Shown: positions 17,319 through 27,603, numbered from the stretch's first letter. The stretch: 64,000 nt of DNA from Pseudomonas sp. HN11 (GCF_021390155.1 NZ_CP089985.1:1747001-1811000); one strand, 5' to 3'. Numbers and translations: made by a program. The notes: generated by a model not told the origin, from the letters alone.

Positions 17319-19013
17319 ATGCACAGTTATGACTATTGGCTGATCATTGCCTTCTTTGCGGTGGTGCTGGTGCCGGCCCCGTTCCTGGGGCGGTTCTATT
17401 ACAAGGTGATGGAAGGGCAGCGCACCTGGCTCACGCCGGTGTTCGGCCCGGTGGAGCGCGCCTGTTATCGCTTGTCGGGCGTAGACGAGCATCAAGAACA
17501 AAGCTGGCAGAAGTACATGTTGGCCTTGCTTGCCTTCAACCTTGCAGGCTTTGTGCTGTTGTTCGCGATCCTGCTGTTCCAGGACTACCTCCCCCTGAAC
17601 CCGCAGAAATTGCCGGGTCAGGAATGGACCCTGGCCTTCAACACAGCGGTCAGTTTCATGACCAACACCAACTGGCAGTCCTACAGCGGTGAGGCGTCCC
17701 TGAGTTACCTCAGCCAGATGGCGGGCCTGACCGTGCAGAATTTCGTCAGCGCGGCGACCGGTCTGGCAGTGCTGGTCGCTTTGTGCCGTGGGATTGGTCG
17801 CAAATCCACCAAGACGTTGGGCAACTTCTGGGTCGATATGACCCGCGCCACCCTCTACGGCTTGCTGCCGTTGTGCCTGGTGCTGGCGTTGTTCCTGGTG
17901 TGGCAGGGCGTACCGCAGACCTTCGCCCATTACGTGGATGCCGTGACGATGCAAGGTGTGGATCAAGTGATCCCCCTGGGCCCGGCGGCCAGCCAGATTG
18001 CGATCAAGCAATTGGGCACCAACGGCGGTGGCTTTTTTGGTGTCAACTCGGCGCATCCGTTCGAGGACCCAACGGCCTGGGCAAACCTGTTTGAAGTGGC
18101 GGCGATCATCCTGATCCCGGTGGCGCTGGTTTTTACCTTCGGTCACTACGTGAAGGACCTGCGCCAAAGTCGCGCGATCCTCGGCTGCATGCTGGCGCTG
18201 TTCCTGATTGGCGGCGCGACCTCGCTGTGGGCTGAATACCAGCCCAACCCGACGTTGAACAATCCGGCTGTGGAGCAAACCGCACCGCTGGAAGGCAAGG
18301 AGGCACGCTTCGGTACCACCGGTACGGTGCTGTGGTCGGTGACCACAACGGCGGCGTCCAACGGTTCGGTCAACGGCATGCAGGACAGCCTCAGCCCGCT
18401 CAGCGGCATGGTCGCGCTGGTCAACATGATGGTCGGCGAAGTGATCTTTGGCGGCGTCGGCGCCGGTATGTACGGCATGTTACTCAACGTGTTGATCGCG
18501 GTGTTCCTCGCCGGCCTGATGATCGGCCGCACTCCGGAGTACCTGGGTAAAAAGCTGCAGGCCAAGGAAGTGCAATTGCTGGTGGTGACCTTGCTGGTAA
18601 TGCCGGTGGGTGTGTTGGTACTGGGTGCCATCGCCGCGAGCCTGCCTGGTCCGGCCGGTGCCATCAGTAACCCTGGCCCTCACGGTTTCAGCCAATTGCT
18701 TTATGCCTACACCTCGGCCAGTGCCAACAACGGCTCGGCGTTCGGCGGCTTCAGCGCCAACACCCCGTTCCATAACTTGATGCTGGGCCTGGGCATGTTG
18801 ATCGGCCGCTTCGGCTACATCCTCCCGGTATTGGCCCTGGCTGGCAGCCTGGCGATGAAGAAGACCGCGCCGATCGGCCAGAACAGCTTCCCGACCCATG
18901 GCCCGCTGTTCGTGACCCTGTTGACCGTGACCATTTTGCTGGTAGGCGGCCTGACCTTCCTGCCGACGCTGGCGTTAGGTCCCATCGCTGAACATATGAG
19001 CATGGGCTTCTAA
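17319..19013 (+). CDS. kdpA: KdpA, potassium-binding channel-like subunit of the Kdp ATPase
   Basis: A 564-aa inner-membrane protein of the SKT superfamily and the K+-selective pore of KdpFABC. Ten or so helices and degenerate selectivity-filter loops are visible, such as SFMTNTNWQSYSGE (about residues 110-123), QIAIKQLGTNGGGFFGVNSAHPFE (read in two parts, about 223-246) and SANNGSAFGGFSANTPF (near 470). Full normal length. It is the second gene of kdpFABC, with kdpB 9 bp downstream. Imports K+ at micromolar levels with ATP hydrolysed by KdpB. Confidence 0.97.
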   Translation: MHSYDYWLIIAFFAVVLVPAPFLGRFYYKVMEGQRTWLTPVFGPVERACYRLSGVDEHQEQSWQKYMLALLAFNLAGFVLLFAILLFQDYLPLNPQKLPGQEWTLAFNTAVSFMTNTNWQSYSGEASLSYLSQMAGLTVQNFVSAATGLAVLVALCRGIGRKSTKTLGNFWVDMTRATLYGLLPLCLVLALFLVWQGVPQTFAHYVDAVTMQGVDQVIPLGPAASQIAIKQLGTNGGGFFGVNSAHPFEDPTAWANLFEVAAIILIPVALVFTFGHYVKDLRQSRAILGCMLALFLIGGATSLWAEYQPNPTLNNPAVEQTAPLEGKEARFGTTGTVLWSVTTTAASNGSVNGMQDSLSPLSGMVALVNMMVGEVIFGGVGAGMYGMLLNVLIAVFLAGLMIGRTPEYLGKKLQAKEVQLLVVTLLVMPVGVLVLGAIAASLPGPAGAISNPGPHGFSQLLYAYTSASANNGSAFGGFSANTPFHNLMLGLGMLIGRFGYILPVLALAGSLAMKKTAPIGQNSFPTHGPLFVTLLTVTILLVGGLTFLPTLALGPIAEHMSMGF

Positions 19014-19022
19014 TTAAGGGAT

Positions 19023-21086
19023 ATGAAAATGAATATGCCTGCAAAAAATGCAGCTCCGGCCAAAATCCAGGAGCCCGCCAAAACCGCCATCTCCGCCCTG
19101 TGGCGTCCGGCGCTGGTCCAGGCGTTCGTCAAGCTGGATCCACGTCAACTGCAACGCTCGCCGGTGATGCTGGTGGTCGAGTTGACCGCCATCCTCACCA
19201 CCGTGCTGTGCTTCGTGCCTGACACCGCTGTGCCCACCTATGTCGCGGTGCAAATCGCGGTGTGGCTGTGGTTCACCGTGCTGTTTGCCAACTTCGCCGA
19301 AGCCTTGGCCGAAGGGCGTGGCAAGGCGCGTGCCGACAGCCTCAAGGCCGGCAGCGAAGGCCTGAGTGCTCGCCGCAAGGAGGCCGATGGCAGCTTCAAG
19401 GTCGTGCCGGCCACCAGTCTGCGCAAAGGCGATGTGGTGCGCGTGGCCGCTGGGGAAATGATCCCTGGTGACGGCGAAGTCATCGAAGGGATCGCGGCGG
19501 TCAACGAAGCGGCGATCACCGGCGAATCCGCACCGGTGATCCGCGAGTCCGGTGGCGACCGTTCGGCCGTCACCGGCAACACCCGCCTGGTGTCGGACTG
19601 GCTGCTGATCCGCATCACCACCAACCCCGGTGAGTCCACCCTCGACCGCATGATCGCCCTGGTAGAAGGCGCCAAACGCCAGAAAACCCCCAACGAAGTC
19701 GCGCTGGATATCCTGCTGATTGGCCTGACCCTGATTTTCCTGTTGGTGGTGGTGACCCTGCAGCCGTTCGCGCACTTCGCCAGCGGCAGTTTGCCCCTTG
19801 TGTTCCTGGTCGCACTGCTGGTGACGCTGATTCCTACGACCATCGGCGGCTTGTTGTCGGCCATCGGTATCGCCGGGATGGATCGCCTGGTGCGTCTCAA
19901 TGTGATCGCCAAGTCTGGCCGTGCCGTGGAAGCGGCGGGCGACGTACACGTGTTGCTGCTGGACAAGACCGGCACCATCACCTTTGGTAACCGCCGTTGT
20001 GCGGCAGTGGTCGCGGCGCCAGGCGTCAGCGGCAAGGAAGTGGCCGAAGGTGCGCTGTTTGCCTCGCTGGCGGATGACACGGCGGAAGGCAAATCCATCG
20101 TCGAATACCTGCGCGCCTTGCACCCTCAGGCCGAGCCGACTGCGGATGAGTTGACCGCCGTGCCGTTCAGTGCGGAAACCCGGTTGTCCGGCGTCGACTA
20201 CCAGGGCCGTGTTTTCCGCAAAGGCGCGGTGGATTCGCTGCTGGCGTTTATTGGTCAGCAACGCCGCGATTTGCAACCGGCACTGTCGCGGGAAATCGAC
20301 AAAATTGCCCAAAGCGGTGGCACCCCATTGCTGGTGTGTGCCGATGGCAAGCTGCTCGGGGCGATCCACCTGAAAGACGTGGTCAAGCCCGGTATTCGTG
20401 AGCGTTTCGCCGAACTGCGCAAACTGGGGATCCGCACCGTAATGGTGACCGGCGATAACCCGCTGACCGCCGCCGCGATTGCCGCAGAAGCGGGCGTGGA
20501 CGATGTACTGGCCGAAGCCACGCCGGAGAAAAAACTCGCACGCATTCGTCATGAGCAAAATGACGGCCGGCTGGTGGCGATGTGCGGGGACGGGGCCAAC
20601 GATGCCCCTGCGCTGGCCCAGGCTGACGTCGGCATGGCAATGAATGACGGCACCCAGGCCGCTCGTGAAGCCGCCAACATGGTCGACCTCGACAGCGATC
20701 CGACCAAGCTGCTGGACGTGGTGCAGATCGGCAAAGAGTTGCTGGTGACCCGTGGCGCACTGACCACGTTCTCCATCGCCAACGACGTGGCCAAGTACTT
20801 CGCGATCCTGCCGGCGCTCTTTGCCTCGATCTACCCGCAACTGGGCGTGCTCAACGTGATGCACTTGCAGAGCCCGCAGAGCGCGATCCTGTCGGCCATC
20901 GTGTTCAACGCGCTGATTATCGTGGTGCTGATTCCGCTGGCGCTGCGCGGTGTGCGTGTGCAGGCGGCGAGTGCGGCGGCATTGCTGCGACGTAACCTGC
21001 TGATCTACGGGCTGGGCGGGATACTGGTGCCGTTCGTGGGTATCAAGGCGATCGACATGCTGTTGACTGCGTTGCACCTGGTTTGA
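19023..21086 (+). CDS. kdpB: KdpB, ATP-hydrolysing P-type subunit of the Kdp ATPase
   Basis: A 687-aa P1A-type ATPase. Motifs in order: AITGESAPV in the actuator domain, [11 protein letters not shown] with the phosphorylated Asp (near residue 315), the nucleotide-binding domain, [33 protein letters not shown], and [22 protein letters not shown] in the hinge. Length is normal. It couples ATP hydrolysis to K+ transport through KdpA. A hairpin lies in the 64-bp gap before kdpC. A large antisense frame (19014-21206) is a codon-bias shadow. Confidence 0.97.
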   Translation: MKMNMPAKNAAPAKIQEPAKTAISALWRPALVQAFVKLDPRQLQRSPVMLVVELTAILTTVLCFVPDTAVPTYVAVQIAVWLWFTVLFANFAEALAEGRGKARADSLKAGSEGLSARRKEADGSFKVVPATSLRKGDVVRVAAGEMIPGDGEVIEGIAAVNEAAITGESAPVIRESGGDRSAVTGNTRLVSDWLLIRITTNPGESTLDRMIALVEGAKRQKTPNEVALDILLIGLTLIFLLVVVTLQPFAHFASGSLPLVFLVALLVTLIPTTIGGLLSAIGIAGMDRLVRLNVIAKSGRAVEAAGDVHVLLLDKTGTITFGNRRCAAVVAAPGVSGKEVAEGALFASLADDTAEGKSIVEYLRALHPQAEPTADELTAVPFSAETRLSGVDYQGRVFRKGAVDSLLAFIGQQRRDLQPALSREIDKIAQSGGTPLLVCADGKLLGAIHLKDVVKPGIRERFAELRKLGIRTVMVTGDNPLTAAAIAAEAGVDDVLAEATPEKKLARIRHEQNDGRLVAMCGDGANDAPALAQADVGMAMNDGTQAAREAANMVDLDSDPTKLLDVVQIGKELLVTRGALTTFSIANDVAKYFAILPALFASIYPQLGVLNVMHLQSPQSAILSAIVFNALIIVVLIPLALRGVRVQAASAAALLRRNLLIYGLGGILVPFVGIKAIDMLLTALHLV

Positions 21087-21093
21087 CCCGAAT

Positions 21094-21122
21094 CCTGTGG
21101 GTGCCAGATGGGTGCCCACAGG
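21094..21122 (+). repeat. Intercistronic hairpin between kdpB and kdpC
   Basis: CCTGTGGG (21094-21101) pairs with CCCACAGG (21115-21122), and a further CC/GG pair lies inside after two mismatches. No U-run follows, so this is not a standard terminator. It may stabilise the upstream mRNA or tune KdpC level relative to KdpAB. Confidence 0.55.
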
Positions 21123-21150
21123 TTGCAATGACCGAATTGAGGAATCCGAA

Positions 21151-21696
21151 ATGTCCAACATGATCCGCCCGGCCCTAAGCCTGCTGGTGCTCATGACTCT
21201 GATCACCGGCGTCGCCTACCCATTGGTGGTAACTGGCGTCGCCCAAGTCGCCTTCCCGGACCAGGCCAATGGCAGCCTGGTGCGCGACGACAGCGGCAAG
21301 GTGCGTGGTTCCAGCCTGATCGCCCAGGATTTTACCGGCGACAGCTGGTTCCACCCGCGCCCCTCGGCCGGCGCTTTTGCGACAGTTTCCAGCAGTGCCA
21401 GCAACCTTGGCCCTAGCAACCCGGCGCTGGCCGCGCGCATCTTTGATGACGCCAACAAGCAGTTGGTCCCCGGCCAGGGCCCGGTGCCTTTGGCGTCGCT
21501 GACTACCTCTGGCAGCGGTCTTGATCCACACTTGCCACCACAGGCGATTGCCTATCAACTGGCGCGGGTGGCGGCGGCGCGGAATGTGCCGGTGTCGACC
21601 TTGCAGCGCTTGCTCGATGAGCACATCGAAAGCCCACTGGTGGGCCCGCCGGTGGTGAATGTGCTGGCGCTGAACATGGCCCTGGAAAAGCTGTAA
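21151..21696 (+). CDS. kdpC: KdpC, accessory subunit of the Kdp ATPase
   Basis: A 181-aa protein with one N-terminal membrane helix ([20 protein letters not shown]) and a soluble domain with [19 protein letters not shown] and [10 protein letters not shown], typical of KdpC. It is needed for assembly and high ATP affinity of the Kdp complex. The ATG at 21151 has GAGG eight bases upstream; the frame stays open back to 21097 through the intercistronic hairpin, which is not expected to be coding. kdpD begins 30 bp after the stop. Confidence 0.95.
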   Translation: MSNMIRPALSLLVLMTLITGVAYPLVVTGVAQVAFPDQANGSLVRDDSGKVRGSSLIAQDFTGDSWFHPRPSAGAFATVSSSASNLGPSNPALAARIFDDANKQLVPGQGPVPLASLTTSGSGLDPHLPPQAIAYQLARVAAARNVPVSTLQRLLDEHIESPLVGPPVVNVLALNMALEKL

Positions 21697-21726
21697 CCCG
21701 ATCAATACCTGAAGGACACTGCCCGC

Positions 21727-24378
21727 ATGAGCGACTCCGGCCGCGCCGATGCCTTGTTAGCCGATCTGCCACGGGACGGCCGTGGCCGGCTCAAAGTCTT
21801 CCTCGGGGCCGCACCGGGGGTGGGCAAGACCTACGCCATGCTTCAGGCCGCTCACACCCAGCTACGTCAAGGCGTGCGCTTGATTGCCGGCGTGGTCGAG
21901 ACCCATGGCCGCGCCGAGACCGAAGCCTTGCTCAGCGGCCTGCCGCAGCAACCTTTGCTGCGCAGCGAATACCGTGGCGTGATGCTCGAAGAGATGGACC
22001 TCGACGGCCTGCTCGTCGCCAAGCCCAAGCTGGTATTGGTGGATGAACTGGCCCACAGCAACGCCCCCGGCAGTCGCCATGAAAAGCGCTGGCAAGACAT
22101 CCAGGAATTGCTCGCGGCGGGCATCAACGTGTTTACCACGGTCAACGTTCAGCACCTGGAAAGCCTCAATGATCAGGTGCGCGGCATCACCGGGGTGCAG
22201 GTGCGTGAAACCTTGCCGGACTGGGTGTTGCAAGAGGCCGACGAACTGCTGCTGATCGACCTGCCGTCCCGCGAGTTGCTGGAGCGCCTGCGTGACGGCA
22301 AGGTTTATGTGCCGGAGCAGGCCCGCGCGGCCATCGACGCATTTTTCACCCAGACCAACCTGATGGCCTTGCGCGAGTTGGCCATGCAAACCGCCGCCGC
22401 CCATGTCGATGACGATTTGGCCCAAGGCTATCGCCAACTCGGTCAGGCCGCGCCCGCGGTGCGCGGTCGTTTGCTGGTGGGCGTGGATGGCGATGCGCAG
22501 GCCGAACGTCTGGTACGCCATGCCAGCCGCGTCGCCCAGCGTCGGCATTTGCCGTGGAGCCTGGTGCATATCGATAACGGCGGTGCGCGGGATGAGCAGT
22601 CGCGACTGCGCCTGCAGAATGCCCAGCAACTGGCCGAGCGCCTGGGGGGCGAGGTGGTGCTGCTGCGGGCGGGGGAGGTGGCCAAGACACTGATCCAGCA
22701 TGCTGCCGAGCGTCGTGCCAGCCTGTTGCTGGTGGGGCAATCGCGGATGCGTTGGCGGCGTCGATTGTTTGGCGGCGGCCTGGCCGCGCGGTTGTTGCGT
22801 AATGCGCGTGGCCTGGAAATCAACGTCCTTGACAGCGACGACATCCCCGTACCGTCACGTTTGCCGGATGTGCGCGGGCTGGTGTGGTTCGACTATGCAC
22901 TGGCGGTCGTGGCGACAGTGGTTGCGGCGGCGGTGGCCTGGGCGGTGTCCAGCGTCTTGCCGCTGCCGAACATCTCGCTGGTGTTCCTGGCCGCTGTGTT
23001 GCTGGTGGCGGTACGCAGCAGCCTGGGGCCGTCACTGGTGTGTGCGGCGTTGTCGTTCATGACCTACGACTTCCTGTTTATCCCGCCGAATTTCTCCTTC
23101 GCCATTCAGCGCGAAGAAGATGTGCTGACCCTATTGTTCTTCTTGTTGATGGCGGCGCTGACCGGCAACCTGGCGGCGCGTCAACGTCGCCAATTGCAGG
23201 CGTTGCGCGATACCCAGGAAGAAACCAGCGAGTTGCTGGACCTCTCACGCAAACTCACTGCCGCCACCGACCGCCAGGCGGTGGTCAGCGCTGCGGCGCA
23301 TCATTTGGAAGGTTGGAGCGACCTGGATCTGTGCCTGGTCAATCGTGATGGCCAGGGGGGGTGGGCGATCGAGACCGGCGGCCCGCTGAACCTTACTGAA
23401 GCCGAGCGCGCCGCTGCGGATTGGGCCTGGCAGCATGATCAGCCAGCGGGCATGGGCACCGGCACCTTGCCGTTCGGGCGTTGGTGGTGGTGGCCGTTGT
23501 CGGGCGAGGAGGGCCCGCTGGGATTGCTCGGTGTCAGCCCCAAACCCGGCCTGGAATTGAGCGGCCAACGTCGTCGTTTACTCACTGCCTTGAGCCAGCC
23601 GCTGGCCCAGGCGCTGGCGCGTGCGCAACTGGCTCAGGAGCTGGAGTCCGCTAGGTTGCACGGTGAGACTGAGCAACTGCGCAGCGCGTTACTGGCCTCG
23701 GTGTCCCACGATTTACGCACGCCGCTGACCGCCATGCGCGGCAGCATCGACAGCCTGCTGGCGCTCGGTGAGGCGATACCGCTGGAGGATCGTCGCGAAT
23801 TGCTGGAGGGCACCCGCGATGAGGCCGAGCGTCTCGATCGGTATATCCAGAACTTGCTGGACATGACGCGTCTCGGCCATGGCGCGTTGAAACTGGCGCG
23901 GGATTGGGTGTCGCCGGGCGATATCGTCGGCAGTGCGATTGGACGTCTGCGTGCGGTGCTGGCGCCGTTGCAAGTGAGTACCGATGTGCCGCCTGAGTTG
24001 CCTTTGTTGTATGTGCATGCCGCGTTGATCGAGCAAGCACTGGTCAATGTGCTGGAAAACGCCGCGCGCTTTTCGCCGCCGCAAGGCCGATTGCAATTGA
24101 GCGCCAGCGTTTCAGAGGGTCAGCTGTTTTTCGCGGTGGCCGATGAGGGGCCGGGCATTCCCGAAGACGAGCGGGCAAAAATTTTCGATATGTTCTACAC
24201 CGCCGCACGGGGTGACCGAGGTGGGCAGGGCACGGGCCTGGGCCTGGCGATCTGCCAGGGCATGGTCGGTGCCCACGGTGGGCACATCAGCGTGGCCGAC
24301 GGTATTGAAGGTCGAGGCACCTGTATCTCCTTGTTCCTGCCCTTGCCGACACAGCCTGGCCTGGAGCGCGAGGCATGA
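21727..24378 (+). CDS. kdpD: KdpD, sensor histidine kinase for K+ limitation and osmotic stress
   Basis: An 883-aa membrane histidine kinase. The N-terminal KdpD domain has the Walker A-like GAAPGVGKTYAML (near residues 27-39) and VDELAHSNAPGSRHEKRWQD. A universal-stress-like domain follows (to about residue 370), then four closely spaced helices (DUF4118, about 390-490), a GAF-like region, and the kinase core with SVSHDLRTPLTAMRG (H-box, near 660), ENAARFSPP (N-box) and DEGPGIPEDER/GTGLGLAIC. It phosphorylates KdpE. It begins 30 bp after kdpC, so structural and regulatory genes probably form one transcript. Confidence 0.96.
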   Translation: MSDSGRADALLADLPRDGRGRLKVFLGAAPGVGKTYAMLQAAHTQLRQGVRLIAGVVETHGRAETEALLSGLPQQPLLRSEYRGVMLEEMDLDGLLVAKPKLVLVDELAHSNAPGSRHEKRWQDIQELLAAGINVFTTVNVQHLESLNDQVRGITGVQVRETLPDWVLQEADELLLIDLPSRELLERLRDGKVYVPEQARAAIDAFFTQTNLMALRELAMQTAAAHVDDDLAQGYRQLGQAAPAVRGRLLVGVDGDAQAERLVRHASRVAQRRHLPWSLVHIDNGGARDEQSRLRLQNAQQLAERLGGEVVLLRAGEVAKTLIQHAAERRASLLLVGQSRMRWRRRLFGGGLAARLLRNARGLEINVLDSDDIPVPSRLPDVRGLVWFDYALAVVATVVAAAVAWAVSSVLPLPNISLVFLAAVLLVAVRSSLGPSLVCAALSFMTYDFLFIPPNFSFAIQREEDVLTLLFFLLMAALTGNLAARQRRQLQALRDTQEETSELLDLSRKLTAATDRQAVVSAAAHHLEGWSDLDLCLVNRDGQGGWAIETGGPLNLTEAERAAADWAWQHDQPAGMGTGTLPFGRWWWWPLSGEEGPLGLLGVSPKPGLELSGQRRRLLTALSQPLAQALARAQLAQELESARLHGETEQLRSALLASVSHDLRTPLTAMRGSIDSLLALGEAIPLEDRRELLEGTRDEAERLDRYIQNLLDMTRLGHGALKLARDWVSPGDIVGSAIGRLRAVLAPLQVSTDVPPELPLLYVHAALIEQALVNVLENAARFSPPQGRLQLSASVSEGQLFFAVADEGPGIPEDERAKIFDMFYTAARGDRGGQGTGLGLAICQGMVGAHGGHISVADGIEGRGTCISLFLPLPTQPGLEREA

Positions 24379-24415
24379 GCTACCCTGTTTTCTTCACGGA
24401 TTTTGATTGGACACC

Positions 24416-25105
24416 ATGAGCCAGACCTCGACGATTTTGGTCATTGATGACGAACCGCAGATCCGCAAATTCCTGCGCATCAGCCTGGCTTCCCAGGGCT
24501 ATAAAGTGATCGAGGCCGGCACCGGCAACGAAGGCCTGGCCCAGGCGGCGCTGAGCAAGCCGGACCTGCTGGTGCTCGATCTTGGCCTGCCGGACATGGA
24601 CGGCCAGCAGGTGCTGCGTGAGTTTCGTGAGTGGTCGACAGTGCCGGTGCTGGTGTTGTCGGTGCGGGCCAGCGAGGTGCAGAAAGTTGAAGCCCTTGAT
24701 GGGGGGGCCAATGACTATGTGACCAAACCCTTCGGCATCCAGGAGTTTCTCGCCAGGGTTCGCGCGTTGTTGCGTCAGGCGCCGGCGGGCGAAGCCCAGG
24801 AAGCCGCACTGCGTTTTGGCCCCTTGACGGTGGACCTGGCCTATCGCCGGGTGTTGCTGGATGGTGCTGAAGTGGCGCTGACGCGCAAGGAATACGCGGT
24901 GCTGGCGCAATTGGCACGGCATCCGGGGCGGGTGATTACCCAGCAGCAATTGCTCAAGGACATCTGGGGGCCCACCCATACCCAGGACAGCCATTACCTG
25001 CGTATTGTGGTGGGGCATCTGCGACAGAAGTTGGCGGATGATCCGACCCAGCCACGGTTTATCGTGACCGAGGCGGGGGTGGGGTATCGGTTGTTGAGTG
25101 CTTAG
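24416..25105 (+). CDS. kdpE: KdpE, OmpR-family response regulator
   Basis: A 229-aa response regulator. The receiver domain has the acidic pocket (VIDDEP), the phosphorylatable Asp in LLVLDLGLPDMDG (near residue 52) and the conserved Lys in YVTKPFG. The C-terminal winged helix ends with LRQKLADDP and VGYRLL. It activates kdpFABC. The ATG at 24416 is preferred over an in-frame TTG at 24407 for length, though its Shine-Dalgarno is weak. The phased repeats upstream of kdpF are the natural candidate target. Confidence 0.95.
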   Translation: MSQTSTILVIDDEPQIRKFLRISLASQGYKVIEAGTGNEGLAQAALSKPDLLVLDLGLPDMDGQQVLREFREWSTVPVLVLSVRASEVQKVEALDGGANDYVTKPFGIQEFLARVRALLRQAPAGEAQEAALRFGPLTVDLAYRRVLLDGAEVALTRKEYAVLAQLARHPGRVITQQQLLKDIWGPTHTQDSHYLRIVVGHLRQKLADDPTQPRFIVTEAGVGYRLLSA

Positions 25106-25124
25106 AGTGTAGGCGTCTGGTCGG

Positions 25125-25154
25125 GCCTCTTCGCGGGCTTGCTCGCGAAAGGGC
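25125..25154. repeat. REP-like palindrome after kdpE
   Basis: TTCGCG, a GC-rich loop and CGCGAA (25130-25149) within GGCC flanks, in the 69-bp gap between kdpE and the convergent patatin gene. This is the sequence style of Pseudomonas REP elements (TTCGCGGGC...). Only one copy was recognised in the window. Confidence 0.6.
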
Positions 25155-25174
25155 CATCAGCAGCGCTCTAGGAT

Positions 25175-26212
25175 TCAGCTCTGCTCACTTTCATATCGAT
25201 CCAACGTATCACTGGCGATTTCCCGCCCAAGCGCGATCAACTCCGGCGCCTTGTAGAACTCGAAAAACCGGCACACCCGCTTCGGTACGTTGATCAGCAC
25301 ATCGGGTGGGTAGCCGGCAATCTTGTACTGCGCCAGCGATGTCTGCATCACCTCGAAGCTCTGGTTGATCAGGTCCAACAGCGACGCCGGGCCGACGTTA
25401 TCGATGATGAATGAGCCGGTCGCGGACTTCGGTGCGCCGGGCTTTTCCGGCGCAGCGGCGGGTTGCTGGGATTCCGGCTCGGCCGACTCCAGCCACGGAT
25501 TGATCTCCGCTGCCTGAGCCTCCAAGGCTTCCTGCTCCAACTTCATTAATTGCTCGGCCTGCTTGCGGCGAAACGGCAGGTGCGAGCCGAGTGATTTGGC
25601 CAGGTTGTTGAAGCGGCTCTTGAAAGCCGGTGGGCGCTGGATCACCGGCAACTGATAGTGCTTCTGGTTGGTGGCGTTGAGGTTGACCGCGATGATCAAG
25701 TCACAATGGCTCGACACCACCGGCACGATGGGCAGCGGGTTGAGCAGGCCGCCGTCCACCAGCATGCGGTTACCTTGCATTACCGGGGTGAACAGGCTGG
25801 GAATCGCGGCTGAGGCACGCATGGCCTGGTGCAGACAGCCTTCCTGGAACCAGATTTCCTGCTGGTTGGTCAGGTCGGTGGCGACGGCGGTATAGGGGAT
25901 GCGCAGCTCTTCGATATTGATCTCGCCAACGATCTTGCGGATCTGGCCGAAGACTTTCTCACCGCGAATCGCGCCCAGGCGGAAACTCACGTCCACTAGG
26001 CGCAGCACGTCGAGATAATCGAGGCTTTCAATCCAGTTTCGATAGTCATCCAGCTTGCCGGCGGCATAGATCCCGCCCACCACAGCCCCCATGGAACACC
26101 CGGCAATACAAGCGATGTCATACCCGCGCCGTTCGATCTCTTCGATCACTCCGATGTGGGCGTACCCCCGAGCCCCGCCGGAGCCCAGCACCAAGGCAAC
26201 ACGTTTTTTCAT
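25175..26212 (-). CDS. Patatin-like phospholipase (RssA-type)
   Basis: A 345-aa predicted serine lipase of the patatin family. The oxyanion motif GSGGARGYAHIGV (about residues 10-22), nucleophile elbow AGCSMGAVVG (Ser near 42) and the catalytic Asp in LVDGGLLNPLP (near 155) are all present. It has no signal peptide, so a cytoplasmic or membrane-associated phospholipase is expected; it most resembles short RssA/YchK proteins, with an extra C-terminal 100-residue segment rich in Gln, Ala and Pro. The start at 26212 gives MKKRVALVLGSGG, the usual family beginning. It is convergent with kdpE. Confidence 0.87.
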   Translation of the reverse strand: MKKRVALVLGSGGARGYAHIGVIEEIERRGYDIACIAGCSMGAVVGGIYAAGKLDDYRNWIESLDYLDVLRLVDVSFRLGAIRGEKVFGQIRKIVGEINIEELRIPYTAVATDLTNQQEIWFQEGCLHQAMRASAAIPSLFTPVMQGNRMLVDGGLLNPLPIVPVVSSHCDLIIAVNLNATNQKHYQLPVIQRPPAFKSRFNNLAKSLGSHLPFRRKQAEQLMKLEQEALEAQAAEINPWLESAEPESQQPAAAPEKPGAPKSATGSFIIDNVGPASLLDLINQSFEVMQTSLAQYKIAGYPPDVLINVPKRVCRFFEFYKAPELIALGREIASDTLDRYESEQS

Positions 26213-26428
26213 GGTCCATGTCCTCCCCAAGGCAGGGTCCCACAATGCACCCATTGAGGGGGCCGCTTCAATCTTCGCGGGGGGCCTACGATATTTTTCC
26301 AGAATAGCCCCGGTGCTCGGGTATGCTCTGATCTGTAGGTACTATCGATTTCAGGCTAAGGACAGGCACTTTTCCATGTAGGCAACGTCTACAACGTACG
26401 ACTGTTTTTTCTTTTTGAGGTGTCATCA

Positions 26429-26707
26429 ATGAAAGCCTGGATGTGTGTACCTGTGATCATGCTGGCCCTGGCCGGTTGTGCCGGGAAGACCGCGTACCGC
26501 GACAGCTGCGGCAGCCAATTGGATGCTGCCTGGAAAGAGCTGGATCTTGCCAAGGCTGAAGGATTTGCTGGCACCGTGAGCTACTCTAAAGCGCTGTCGT
26601 TGTTGACGGGCGCCAAGACCCAGCAACAATTTGAAGCGTTTGAAGGCTGTTCCAACAAGGCCGAGAAAGCGCGGTTCTATATTCGTGAGTCTCGCGCCGG
26701 GCGTTGA
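26429..26707 (+). CDS. Small predicted lipoprotein
   Basis: A 92-aa protein with a lipoprotein signal peptide: MKAWMCVPVIMLALAGC, lipobox LAGC with Cys17. The mature part is charged and mostly helical, with two further Cys (near residues 27 and 71) that may pair. No domain is recognised; similar short lipoproteins are common in Pseudomonas. GAGGTG lies six bases before the ATG. It stands 45 bp upstream of the CHAD gene and may share its transcript. Confidence 0.8.
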   Translation: MKAWMCVPVIMLALAGCAGKTAYRDSCGSQLDAAWKELDLAKAEGFAGTVSYSKALSLLTGAKTQQQFEAFEGCSNKAEKARFYIRESRAGR

Positions 26708-26751
26708 CCTGCAGCAGCGAGTAGGGCTATTCATCAGGCAGTGAGGGCAAG

Positions 26752-27513
26752 ATGTCAGCTTTGGTCGATCAGTTAGTCGCTCAGGTTATTGGCCTGGAAG
26801 TAGGGTTACTGAGCTGCCAGGCTCGCCTCGCCGCCGTCACCGACGATGAAGCCCTGCATGACCTGCGCACCACCGTGCGCCGTCTGCGCAGCCTGTTGCG
26901 CCCCTTGCGCGGGCTGCCTGGGGTGGAACAGCTTGAATTGGCCGCTAGCACTGTCGGCCAACTGACCACGCCGCTACGCGATCGCGAAGTGCTGGCGGCG
27001 TATTTGCATCAGCATGGACATCGCGAGGCGGCCGACCGGCGCCTGTGTCTGCAACCTGAGGCCTATCGCCAGGTGGCGCAAAGCGCTGAGCTTGCGCATT
27101 TGTTGTTGATCCTGGATGCGTTTCCGCGTTTCATCCGGGCTTGCGAACATCAGAAATTGCTCAAAGGCCTGCGCCCGCGTATTGAAAAACGTCTGGCCAA
27201 GCAATGGCAGAAACTCGATGACGCCTTGAAAGATCCCGATCATGACCGCCACCGCCTGCGGTTGTTGATCAAGCGGGTGCGCTATGCCGCCGAAGCCTAT
27301 CCCGAATTGGATAAGTTACCGGCCAACGCGATGTCGCGCCTGAAAAAAGCCCAGGGCGCTTTAGGCGATTGGCACGATTGCTGGCAATGGCTGGCCCAGG
27401 CTGAGCATCAGGCAGATCTGCAACCTTGTGTTGCGGTGTGGCATCGCACCATGGCCAAGGCTGAAGGGCAGGCGGACCGCGTGCTGGACAAACTCAGCGC
27501 AGATTGTTTCTGA
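26752..27513 (+). CDS. CHAD domain protein
   Basis: A 253-aa all-helical protein with the conserved His and basic residues of CHAD domains: DDEALHDLRTTVRRLRSLLRPL (read in two parts, near residues 32-53), LRDREVLAAYL, and DHDRHRLRLLIKRVRYAAEAYP (near 160-181). CHAD domains bind inorganic polyphosphate through such basic surfaces. It lacks the N-terminal CYTH domain found in some relatives. No transmembrane segment or signal is seen. Polyphosphate binding is known for the family; the cellular role here is unknown. Confidence 0.87.
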   Translation: MSALVDQLVAQVIGLEVGLLSCQARLAAVTDDEALHDLRTTVRRLRSLLRPLRGLPGVEQLELAASTVGQLTTPLRDREVLAAYLHQHGHREAADRRLCLQPEAYRQVAQSAELAHLLLILDAFPRFIRACEHQKLLKGLRPRIEKRLAKQWQKLDDALKDPDHDRHRLRLLIKRVRYAAEAYPELDKLPANAMSRLKKAQGALGDWHDCWQWLAQAEHQADLQPCVAVWHRTMAKAEGQADRVLDKLSADCF

Positions 27514-27603
27514 GCCGGTCCGGCTTTTGGCCGGAATAGGCGCTGTACCTGGCCGACCCGATGGTTAAGATCGCTCATCTGTTTCTTTTGATGTGAGACC
27601 GCC

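Noticed and set aside
19014..21206. 730-codon open frame antisense to kdpB
   Set aside because: It exactly mirrors kdpB, is His/Gln/Arg-rich with no domain, and results from high third-position GC. Similar shadow frames over kdpA, kdpD, eat, tviB and the RHS gene were dismissed on the same grounds.
25125..25154. Terminator for kdpE
   Set aside because: The palindrome has no U-tract and matches REP style better.
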